This document shows positions 1 through 5,650 of a DNA stretch of 34,890 bases, piece by piece. Position 1 is the stretch's first letter; the number at the start of each line of letters is the position of its first letter. Under the pieces are notes generated by a model. That model made no database searches. It saw only the letters and a program-made list of their open reading frames with translations, and had not been told where the DNA came from. The position numbers were made by a program, and so were the translations under genes. The DNA comes from Bacteroidaceae bacterium. Lineage in GTDB: Bacteria; Bacteroidota; Bacteroidia; Bacteroidales; Bacteroidaceae. Where the stretch lies: assembly GCA_017408685.1 (NCBI GenBank), contig JAFQUE010000061.1, positions 1 to 34,890 of the forward strand. The letters run 5' to 3'.

Positions 1-850
1 AACCATCATCAGTCGGTTCCCATACAAAAATATTTGCATCTGTAATCAATGCACTGCTACTTGTGCCTGCATACCAATCAGGATTTCTTCTTGACAGGTT
101 TTTCATTGCAATGTATGTAGGCTCTGTCTTTGACATCAAGTTGCTTGCTGTCAACTGTGAAAAAGTGTAAGAATAATCACGTAATGTTAGTTTGAAACCG
201 GTAAGGCCGAAGAAACAACCATTTGCTGTACCACCGTTTGATGTCAAGGAATAGCCTTCTTCCCCCTCTAGAATATTGTGCATCTTCAGTTGTACAACCA
301 TTTGAGCAGTTGTTTTGCCTTTATCAACAAAAAAATCATTATTTCTTTCAGTACCACCGGCAATATTGTTTCCTGAAATGTAACAAAGTCTATCCTCAAC
401 ATCGTTTAGATTCTCTGCATCTTGACCATAACCAACTACGAAATGGCGTATACGATCCGTATCACTGTTTTGTGCAACTCCGCTCCCATTTAAAGCCTTA
501 CTAAGAACTGAAATGTTACAGATTCTTTTTTCAAGTGTATTGAGTCCGTTTATGGTTAAAGTATAAACATGTGGGTCTGCTTCTGTTGCAAGCTTACTAT
601 TTCCGTTGCCTTCATTCTTAAAGCAGACAATGCTTGCGTCCAAATTCTGTAATTCATCTACATTTGTTGCAGTTGCAGATAATGTCGCTGTAATATCTGT
701 TGTTGTTTCTCCGTTTACAATAACAACTACAGGAATCTCTGTAAGGTTTGTTGTGTTTTCGCGAATAAACCTGAATTCAACAGTTGTTTCTTGCGCCATT
801 GCTCCTGCTGTGCAGAGCACAAGCGCCATTGAAAGTAAAAATTTTCTCAT
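1..850 (-). CDS. Secreted protein of unknown function, N-terminal part (runs off the left edge)
   Basis: An open frame reads leftward from an ATG at 848-850 to the window edge without a stop: 283 complete codons, C-terminus missing. It opens with a clear signal peptide (MRKFLLSMALVLCTAGAMAQ, cleavage likely after AMAQ), so the product is exported. The mature part is rich in Thr, Asn, Ser and Gly and alternates like a beta-sandwich surface protein (for example 'PVVVIVNGETTTDITATSA'). I recognise no catalytic motif and cannot name the family. It could be an adhesin-like or glycan-binding protein, but that is only inference from composition. Its likely promoter carries a G10 tract. There is no gene between it and the hairpin repeat starting near 970. 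Confidence 0.8.
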   Translation of the reverse strand, partial: MRKFLLSMALVLCTAGAMAQETTVEFRFIRENTTNLTEIPVVVIVNGETTTDITATLSATATNVDELQNLDASIVCFKNEGNGNSKLATEADPHVYTLTINGLNTLEKRICNISVLSKALNGSGVAQNSDTDRIRHFVVGYGQDAENLNDVEDRLCYISGNNIAGGTERNNDFFVDKGKTTAQMVVQLKMHNILEGEEGYSLTSNGGTANGCFFGLTGFKLTLRDYSYTFSQLTASNLMSKTEPTYIAMKNLSRRNPDWYAGTSSSALITDANIFVWEPTDDG

Positions 851-899
851 AATATTAAACGTTAACTTATTAATAATTTGCTGTTTTGCTAATTTTGCA

Positions 900-936
900 C
901 AAAGGTACTAATAAGTCAACTTTTTACCCCCCCCCC
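900..936 (-). promoter_or_regulatory. Promoter with G10 tract at the -33 position, for the secreted protein at 1-850
   Basis: On the minus strand TACCTTTG (plus 900-907) matches the Bacteroidetes -7 consensus TAnnTTTG. Exactly 19 nt upstream, where the TTTG -33 box should sit, is an uninterrupted run of ten G (plus-strand C, 927-936). The predicted leader is about 45 nt. The match is by eye. Confidence 0.5.
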
Positions 937-969
937 ATTAGTTAAATAATGTTAAAAAGATAAAAATAA

Positions 970-1059
970 AAAGGCTCTAAAGGCACTAAGGGGTTTAAAG
1001 GCTCTAAGGGAAAAACATTAGCGCCCTTAGTGTTCCTTAATGTTCCTTAGTGCCTTTTT
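970..1059. repeat. Nested hairpin repeat, copy A
   Basis: AAAGGCACTAAGG at 979-991 pairs perfectly with CCTTAGTGCCTTT at 1045-1057. Inside it CTAAGGG (1004-1010) pairs with CCCTTAG (1024-1030). It is the most diverged of the main copies, with an extra GGGGTTT between the left-hand units. Confidence 0.75.
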
Positions 1060-1148
1060 AAAAACAGCCCTCTTTCTAAAAACAGCCCCGTTTTTTACTT
1101 TTTTCTAAAAAAACTGCGGTTTTTCTTTTAATTCCTTGGTTGCCGGAT

Positions 1149-1156
1149 TATTTTTG
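1149..1156 (+). promoter_or_regulatory. Likely -7 box for the four-helix-bundle gene
   Basis: TATTTTTG matches TAnnTTTG and lies 17 nt before the ATG at 1174. The expected -33 position (1126-1129) reads TTTT, a weak match. Confidence 0.4.
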
Positions 1157-1173
1157 TATAAAACAACACAGCA

Positions 1174-1731
1174 ATGACAACTCTAATTCCTAACCGTGGC
1201 AATTATCGTAATTTGCTTTGCTACAAGAAGGCTGAGGCCATATATGACATTACCTGTCATTTTGTTGAGCGTTTTTTGCACCGTGGTGACCGTACCATTG
1301 ACCAAATGGTACAGGCTGCGCGCAGTGGAAAGCAGAATATCGTAGAGGGGTATGCTGCGAGTGCAACATCGGTGGAAACGGAATTGAAACTTATGAATGT
1401 AGCAAAAAGTAGCCTGCAAGAACTTCTGGTCGACTACGAAGACTATTTGCGCACCCACGGACTGCACCGTTGGGAAAAACATTCAAAGGAACTTGTTTGT
1501 GCGCAGCAACTTGGGCGCGAGCATAATGACACTGATTATTGGATGGAACTTGTGCGTACACGAAATGATGAGGTAATTGCAAACATCGCTATTGTGCTTA
1601 TCTATCAGACCGATTACTTGCTTTATAAATATCTGCAGGCTGCCGGCGAGCGCTTCTTAAACGAGGGCGGCTTCCGTGAGAAACTGACCCGAGAGAGAAT
1701 AAAAGCCCGGAACGGCGAGAAAAGACTATAA
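1174..1731 (+). CDS. Four-helix-bundle protein with C-terminal suffix domain (S23/IVP/Avd-like)
   Basis: The 185-residue product resembles the four-helix-bundle family that includes the 23S rRNA intervening-sequence protein and the diversity-generating-retroelement accessory protein Avd. Family-like features are 'CYKKAEAIYDITCHFVERFL' near the start, 'QMVQAARSGKQNIVEGYAA' around residues 44-62 and 'KSSLQELLVDYEDYL' around 78-92. The last ~60 residues fit the 'four helix suffix' extension seen in Bacteroidales. Relatives form pentameric nucleic-acid-binding bundles; the role of stand-alone members is not established. No reverse transcriptase or template/variable repeat pair is visible nearby, so a DGR is not supported. 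Hairpin-repeat copy A lies upstream, and copy B begins on the last base of the stop codon. Confidence 0.8.
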   Translation: MTTLIPNRGNYRNLLCYKKAEAIYDITCHFVERFLHRGDRTIDQMVQAARSGKQNIVEGYAASATSVETELKLMNVAKSSLQELLVDYEDYLRTHGLHRWEKHSKELVCAQQLGREHNDTDYWMELVRTRNDEVIANIAIVLIYQTDYLLYKYLQAAGERFLNEGGFREKLTRERIKARNGEKRL

Positions 1732-1810
1732 AGGCTCTAAAGGCACTAATGGCTCTAAAGGAAAAACATTAGTTCTCCTTAATGTTCCTTAGCCTCCTTA
1801 GTGCCCTTTT
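1731..1810. repeat. Nested hairpin repeat, copy B
   Basis: Starts at the TAA stop of the four-helix-bundle gene. The outer stem is AGGCACTAA with TTAGTGCCC-type sequence near 1797-1806; the inner part pairs GGCTCTAAAGG with CCTTAGCC. It is followed after 6 nt by copy C. Together they could act as a bidirectional terminator between two convergent genes. Confidence 0.75.
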
Positions 1811-1816
1811 AAAAAT

Positions 1817-1897
1817 AAAGGCTCTAAAGGCACTAATGGCTCTAAAGGAAAAACATTAGTGCCCTTAATGTTCTTTAGCCCCCTTAGTGCCCTTTTT
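1817..1897. repeat. Nested hairpin repeat, copy C
   Basis: Nearly identical to copy B in its left half (AAAGGCTCTAAAGGCACTAA, then TGGCTCTAAAGG). It ends just before the duplicated SemiSWEET 3' fragment that starts at 1900. Confidence 0.75.
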
Positions 1898-1899
1898 TA

Positions 1900-1961
1900 A
1901 AGTAGTCGTTGTACATTTTAATTGCAAATACTATGCAACTGCAACTGCATGTGACGGCATT
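1900..1961 (-). pseudogene. Duplicated 3' fragment of the SemiSWEET gene
   Basis: This 62-bp stretch matches 2065-2126 at 61 of 62 positions; the one difference is CAACT against CAGCT. Read on the minus strand it encodes the same end of the SemiSWEET protein ('CSCSCIVFAIKMYNDYF') and then reaches a TAA inside hairpin repeat C, giving an alternative tail 'KKGH'. No start or upstream coding part is present, so it is a remnant. Confidence 0.75.
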
Positions 1962-2048
1962 AACCGCCTTTGCTTTTCGCAACCCGCCCGGCATGAGCGT
2001 TGCCCATGCTGCGTGCGACCTGTTGCTGCAAAGGCACTTGAAGCCTCT

Positions 2049-2339
2049 TTAGTCTTTCTTTCTGAAGTAGTCGTTGTACATTTTAATTGCAAATACTATG
2101 CAGCTGCAACTGCATGTGACGGCATTGGTGATGACCATTGACCAAATTATGCCGTCTTTGTGCAGCAGACCTTGCACTACAAAGGCGAAGGCGCCTATTG
2201 CCATCATAAGGAATGTGGGCAGGGCAATGCCGTCGGTATTGCGGGTGCGTATGGTGGTTATTGCCTGTGGCAGGTAACCCAGTATCATGCCAATGCTGGC
2301 AACGTACCCGCAAACGGTGTATATTGTTTCCTGGTCCAT
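2049..2339 (-). CDS. SemiSWEET-type sugar transporter
   Basis: At 96 residues the protein has the size and layout of bacterial SemiSWEETs: one triple-helix bundle that works as a dimer in the inner membrane and moves small sugars down their gradient. Three hydrophobic segments are visible (about 6-25, 40-60 and 66-87). The PQ-loop signature 'GYLPQ' is at 21-25, followed by the usual 'RTRNTDGIALPTF' loop. The tail is short and charged (NDYFRKKD). The 3' end is duplicated at 1900-1961, and the ancestral gene may have ended with that copy's tail. The substrate cannot be told from sequence. It is convergent with the four-helix-bundle gene. Confidence 0.85.
   Translation of the reverse strand: MDQETIYTVCGYVASIGMILGYLPQAITTIRTRNTDGIALPTFLMMAIGAFAFVVQGLLHKDGIIWSMVITNAVTCSCSCIVFAIKMYNDYFRKKD
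2065..2126. repeat. 62-bp direct repeat, second copy (inside SemiSWEET)
   Basis: Second copy of the repeat at 1900-1961, offset 165 bp, 61/62 identical. This copy lies inside the intact reading frame. Confidence 0.8.
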
Positions 2340-2394
2340 GGTGTTTTTTATTTAAAGAACATTGCTATAAAGGGGAATGTTTAATGTTAAATGA

Positions 2395-2487
2395 GTAAGG
2401 ACTAAAAGGATTACAAAGACTAAAAGGACTACAAAGGAAAAAACATTAGTGCCCTAAATGTTCCTTAGTCTCCTTAGTGCCCTTTTA
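2395..2487. repeat. Nested hairpin repeat, copy D (variant left half)
   Basis: The left half is built from diverged units of the type GACTAAAAGGA with TACAAAG, repeated twice. The right half (CATTAGTGCCC through TTAGTGCCC) matches the family. It sits between SemiSWEET and prmA. Confidence 0.7.
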
Positions 2488-2492
2488 AAAAT

Positions 2493-2572
2493 AAAGGCTC
2501 TAAAGGCACTAATGGCTCTAAAGGAAAAAACATTAGTGCCCTAAATGTCCCTTAGCCTCCTTAGTGCCTTAT
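2493..2572. repeat. Nested hairpin repeat, copy E
   Basis: Close to copies B and C. It ends 6 nt before the prmA stop codon (2578-2580), so it lies directly at the 3' end of prmA and could fold into a terminator-like hairpin in that transcript. Confidence 0.75.
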
Positions 2573-2577
2573 TAAAA

Positions 2578-3423
2578 CTACAATCCAAACCTCATCATTG
2601 CCCAGCGGTTGTCTTCGGCGTAATCAAGGTAGCACAGGCCGTGGCGGGCGGCTTCTTCCTTTAGTACTTCCATGTCGTCGGTGTAGAAACCGCTTATGAA
2701 GAGTTGTGAGCCTTTGTGCATGCAACGCACATAGTTGGCCATGTCCATGAGCAGTATGTTGCGGTTTATGTTGGCAATGACAAAATCGAAACTGTCGCTC
2801 TCCTTTATCGCTTCGGCGCCGCCAAGGCGCACATCAATGTCGGGTGTTCCGTTGAGCACAATGTTTTCCTTGGCATTTTCAAAGGCAAACTCATCTATGT
2901 CAATTGCTGTTACATCGGTTGCGCCGTGCTTGCGGGCAAGGATGGCGAGCAGCGCAGTGCCGCAACCCATGTCGAGCACGCTCTTGCCTGTCATGTCGCT
3001 GGCGAGTATGGCGCGCAGCATGTGGCATGTGGTCTGGTGGTAGCCTGTGCCGAAAGCCATCTTGGGGTCTATGAGTATGTCGTAACGTGCCTTGGGAACA
3101 TCCTTGTGGAAGGTGCTGTGTATAACGCACTCCTCGCCAAGGACAATGGGTTGGAAGTAGTTCTTTTCCCATTCGGCATTCCAATCCTCACCTTCAATGA
3201 GTTCACTCTCGTATGTGATGTTAAACCCGGGCAGGGGAAATTCCTCTACCACGGCTGCGATATTCTCTTCGTTGTATTGGTTCTGTGGAACGTAGGCCGA
3301 CATGCCTTCGTCTTCCTGTACAAAACTTTCGAATCCTACCTCGGCAAGCAGTGCGGCGAGGACATCGGTTGCAGCCTCCTCGTTGGGGGAAACGGTGAAT
3401 TTTACTCTTGTATAGTCGTTCAT
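2578..3423 (-). CDS. prmA: Ribosomal protein L11 methyltransferase
   Basis: PrmA methylates lysine side chains and the N-terminus of ribosomal protein L11 in the cytoplasm, using S-adenosylmethionine. The 281-residue length is usual for Bacteroidetes. The N-terminal L11-recognition domain covers about 1-100. The PrmA hallmark 'FGTGYHQTT' is at 124-132, the SAM-binding loop 'VLDMGCGTALLAI' at 149-161, the acidic 'DID' at 175-177 and the 'ANINRNIL' catalytic loop in the last third. The ATG at 3421-3423 sits about 30 nt below a TACATTCG -7-like box. The gene is followed by hairpin repeats E and D, and preceded by the MATE gene on the same strand with a 62-bp gap. Confidence 0.95.
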   Translation of the reverse strand: MNDYTRVKFTVSPNEEAATDVLAALLAEVGFESFVQEDEGMSAYVPQNQYNEENIAAVVEEFPLPGFNITYESELIEGEDWNAEWEKNYFQPIVLGEECVIHSTFHKDVPKARYDILIDPKMAFGTGYHQTTCHMLRAILASDMTGKSVLDMGCGTALLAILARKHGATDVTAIDIDEFAFENAKENIVLNGTPDIDVRLGGAEAIKESDSFDFVIANINRNILLMDMANYVRCMHKGSQLFISGFYTDDMEVLKEEAARHGLCYLDYAEDNRWAMMRFGL

Positions 3424-3452
3424 GGTTGTATGATTCTTATGTGTTTATTTTG

Positions 3453-3460
3453 CGAATGTA
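3453..3460 (-). promoter_or_regulatory. Possible -7 box for prmA
   Basis: The minus strand reads TACATTCG, a one-base variant of TAnnTTTG, 30 nt before the prmA start. A weak TTGT lies at the -33 distance. Confidence 0.35.
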
Positions 3461-3485
3461 ATATATTTATGCGAGTGTCACAATA

Positions 3486-4811
3486 CTATGCTTTTACTCT
3501 TGAACGGAACCGCAGGTAGAACATTATTCCGGCGCTGGTGAGCCCGAACGGGAATGACATCCACACGCCCGGCAGTCCCCAATCGAAGACAAAACCGAAC
3601 AGGTAACCTGCGGGCAGGGATATTACAAAGTATGCTATAAAGGCATAGAGCATTACGGGTTTAACGTCGGCAATTCCGCGCAGTGCGTTGGAGAAGTTGC
3701 ATTGCAGGCCGTCGCCGAACTGGTAAAGTATGAACGGGATGGCAAGTTGTGCAACAAGCAGTGATACTTGGGAGTTGTCGGTAAATATTCCGCCAATCTC
3801 ATGGCGAATGAGGTATATGAGCAGCGAGGCCGCAAGTGCCATCACAAGTATAAGGTGGAACCCGGCGTCGGCCGAACGGCGTATGTTGGGCAGGTCTCTG
3901 TTGCTGCTGTAGTTGCTTACTTTCACAGCCACGGCTGCCGCCATGCCGTAGTACATCATGAATCCCAACTGTCCCACGGTACACATTATCTGGTGGGCGG
4001 CAAGCGCAGTGGTTCCCAACCATCCCACCATTATGGTGGCAAGGCTGAACGACGCTGTTTCCATGCCCATCTGCAGTGCCACGGGTGTTCCAATGCCGAA
4101 TAGTTCTTTTTGCTCATGTATTGTTACCTTGCCGTGCATGAATCCTTGGGCATAGGGTGCGTATCGCTTGCTGCGGAAGAATATGTACATGAATATGGCA
4201 AGCATTGCCATGCGCGAGAACAGGGTGGATATTCCGGCACCCAGCAGCCCCAGTTCGGGCAGTCCGCATTTGCCGAAGATGAGCAAGTAGTTGCCTATGA
4301 TGTTCAGAACGTTGCCCGTGAGCAGAATCCACATCGGTGTCTTTGTGTCGGTAATGCCGTCGGCAAACTGCTTGAAGGCGTTGAACAGCATTATGAACGG
4401 CATTGTAATGAGCAGTACAAGGTAATAGGGGCGCATGAGCCCGAGCAGTTCCTCGGGCTGCCCAAGGTTGCCTATATTCAGGTATAGTATGTCCATCACT
4501 GCAATGAGCAGCAGGGCTATTGCGCCGTTGGCAAGCATGGCGTTCTTCAGTGTGCCGCCAATTTCGCGTTTCTTGCCGCTGCCGAAGAGCCTGCCCACAA
4601 TGGGAGTGAGTCCGTATGAGAACCCTGTGGCGAATATTATGGCAAGGTTGAACATGTTGTTCACGAAACTTGCAGCGCCAAGGTCATCGGTCCCGTGCCG
4701 CCCCACCATTATGGTGTCGGCAAAGGATACTAAGATAATGCCTATTTGTCCAATGATGATAGGCAGTCCTAAACGGAACAGTTCCTTATAGTGTGCAGTG
4801 TATGGTCTCAT
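3486..4811 (-). CDS. MATE family efflux transporter
   Basis: The 441-residue, highly hydrophobic protein has about twelve membrane segments arranged as two MATE halves. The opening 'ELFRLGLPIIIGQIGIILVSFADTIMVGRHGTDDLGAASF' region is typical of the DinF/NorM superfamily, and a second copy of the fold starts near residue 235 ('LFGIGTPVALQMGMETASFSLATIMVGWLGTTALAAHQI' region). Such proteins export cationic drugs or metabolites in exchange for Na+ or H+ across the inner membrane; the substrate cannot be predicted. It lies between prmA and an FKBP gene on the same strand, 39 bp after the FKBP stop, so co-transcription from upstream is possible. Confidence 0.93.
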   Translation of the reverse strand: MRPYTAHYKELFRLGLPIIIGQIGIILVSFADTIMVGRHGTDDLGAASFVNNMFNLAIIFATGFSYGLTPIVGRLFGSGKKREIGGTLKNAMLANGAIALLLIAVMDILYLNIGNLGQPEELLGLMRPYYLVLLITMPFIMLFNAFKQFADGITDTKTPMWILLTGNVLNIIGNYLLIFGKCGLPELGLLGAGISTLFSRMAMLAIFMYIFFRSKRYAPYAQGFMHGKVTIHEQKELFGIGTPVALQMGMETASFSLATIMVGWLGTTALAAHQIMCTVGQLGFMMYYGMAAAVAVKVSNYSSNRDLPNIRRSADAGFHLILVMALAASLLIYLIRHEIGGIFTDNSQVSLLVAQLAIPFILYQFGDGLQCNFSNALRGIADVKPVMLYAFIAYFVISLPAGYLFGFVFDWGLPGVWMSFPFGLTSAGIMFYLRFRSRVKA

Positions 4812-4850
4812 TGTTAAGGTGAAAGGTGAAAATCGTAGGCTTCGACGGCG

Positions 4851-5261
4851 TTACATTATTGCCACAAGTTCCATCTCGAATATGAGTGTGGAGTATGCGG
4901 GGATTGGGCCGTTGGCGCGGTTACCGTAACCTGCTTCCCAAGGGATATATACAATCCAGTGGTCGCCGGTGCGCATTTGCGTGAGCGCAATCTGCCAACC
5001 GACAATTAGGTCGCTGAGGCGGAACGCCTCGGGGTAACCGCGTTCGTAACTGCTGTCGAACACCTTGCCGTTGATGAGGCTGCCTTTGTAGTTTACTATA
5101 ACCACATTGCCTGCGCGCGGACTGCGTTCGCCGTCGCCGCTTTTGAGAATTTTTACAAGTACGCCTTGTGATATTTCAAAGAGTTCTTCTTCGCCGTCAC
5201 GCAATGCCTGCATGAAGGCTTCATTCTTTTGCTTGTATTCGGGGTTCTTTATTTTTGCCAT
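4851..5261 (-). CDS. FKBP-type peptidyl-prolyl cis-trans isomerase (cytoplasmic)
   Basis: The 136-residue protein is a single FKBP domain with a short charged N-terminal helix and no signal peptide or lipobox, so a cytoplasmic folding helper is likely. The FKBP core is clear: 'VVIVNYKGSLINGKVFDSSY' around residues 53-72, 'VGWQIALTQMRTGDHWIVYIP' around 87-107, 'AGYGNRANGPIPAYSTLIFEMEL' near the end. These correspond to the usual VxVHYTG, FDSS, GW..AL..M..G and YG....IPP.STLIF blocks. Many Bacteroidetes FKBPs are lipoproteins; this one is a shorter form. It is 92 bp downstream of the TSCPD gene, and hairpin repeat F fills most of the gap. Confidence 0.92.
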   Translation of the reverse strand: MAKIKNPEYKQKNEAFMQALRDGEEELFEISQGVLVKILKSGDGERSPRAGNVVIVNYKGSLINGKVFDSSYERGYPEAFRLSDLIVGWQIALTQMRTGDHWIVYIPWEAGYGNRANGPIPAYSTLIFEMELVAIM

Positions 5262-5271
5262 AGTCTTGGTT

Positions 5272-5342
5272 AAGGGGTTTAAGGGGACTAAGGGCTCTAA
5301 AGGAAAAACAATAGTGCCCTTAGTGTTCCTTAATGCCCTTTT
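5272..5342. repeat. Nested hairpin repeat, copy F
   Basis: A shorter member of the same family: GGGGACTAAGGGCTCTAAAGG on the left, then AAAAACAATAGTGCCCTTAG, then TGTTCCTTAATGCCCTTTT on the right. It lies 11 nt after the TSCPD stop on the minus strand, again at a gene 3' end. Confidence 0.7.
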
Positions 5343-5353
5343 CTAAAAAAGCT

Positions 5354-5608
5354 TTACTCTTCGTTAATCAGTTGCTCGATTGCGCGGCACAACTGGTCGG
5401 GGCATGATGTGGGTTTGCCGTTGCAACTTATACCCTTGAGGCGTGCAATCACATCTTCGTATTTCATTCCTCTTACAAGGCTGCTTATGCCTTGAAGGTT
5501 GCCGTGGCAACCGCCGTAGAACTTGACGTCGACTATTTTGCCGTTGTCGCCTGTTACCTCAATGAAGCGTGAGCATGTGCCCGTTGTCTGGTAGGTTATT
5601 GTTTTCAT
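5354..5608 (-). CDS. TSCPD domain-containing protein (TIGR03905-type)
   Basis: This 84-residue protein is one TSCPD domain, the cysteine-rich module also found at the C-terminus of some ribonucleotide reductases. The name-giving motif TSCPD is at 67-71, and further conserved cysteines are at 12, 34, 62 and 74, as expected for a small metal-binding fold. The stand-alone form is widespread in Firmicutes and Bacteroidetes and has no established role. It lies 42 bp before GH20 on the same strand; the gap holds three TTTCTCA-type tandem units (about 5614-5638). Confidence 0.9.
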   Translation of the reverse strand: MKTITYQTTGTCSRFIEVTGDNGKIVDVKFYGGCHGNLQGISSLVRGMKYEDVIARLKGISCNGKPTSCPDQLCRAIEQLINEE

Positions 5609-5650
5609 GTTTTTTATTTCTCATTTCTCATTTCTCATTCACCCGGCGGG

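Larger units (their letters stand above)
851..1173. other. Gene-free stretch between divergent genes
   Basis: It holds the G10 promoter of the leftward secreted protein, hairpin-repeat copy A, two short direct repeats of the type CTAAAAACAGCC (about 1055-1087, with a degenerate third near 1105), and a likely promoter for the four-helix-bundle gene. I see no coding potential. Confidence 0.6.
1732..2048. other. Gene-free stretch between convergent genes
   Basis: Contains hairpin copies B and C, the first copy of a 62-bp direct repeat (1900-1961) and a 103-bp unrelated spacer (1962-2064, overlapping the SemiSWEET end) that includes a short GCATG/CATGC inverted repeat. The minus-strand codons in 1900-1961 look like a gene fragment, not a gene. 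Confidence 0.6.

Noticed and set aside
1174-1731. Diversity-generating retroelement accessory gene (avd)
   Set aside because: The fold is related, but there is no reverse transcriptase, template repeat or variable repeat in the window. The 62-bp duplication nearby does not show the adenine-specific substitutions expected of a template/variable pair.
1887-2141. 84-codon plus-strand frame across the duplicated region
   Set aside because: It is the complement of the SemiSWEET end and its copy, so its internal repeat simply mirrors the 62-bp DNA repeat.
970-2574. CRISPR array
   Set aside because: The repeats are ~80 nt, internally symmetric, irregularly spaced and separated by genes. There are no uniform spacers and no cas genes.
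2716-3519. 267-codon frame opposite prmA
   Set aside because: The same argument: prmA has every expected motif on the other strand, and the antisense product looks random.
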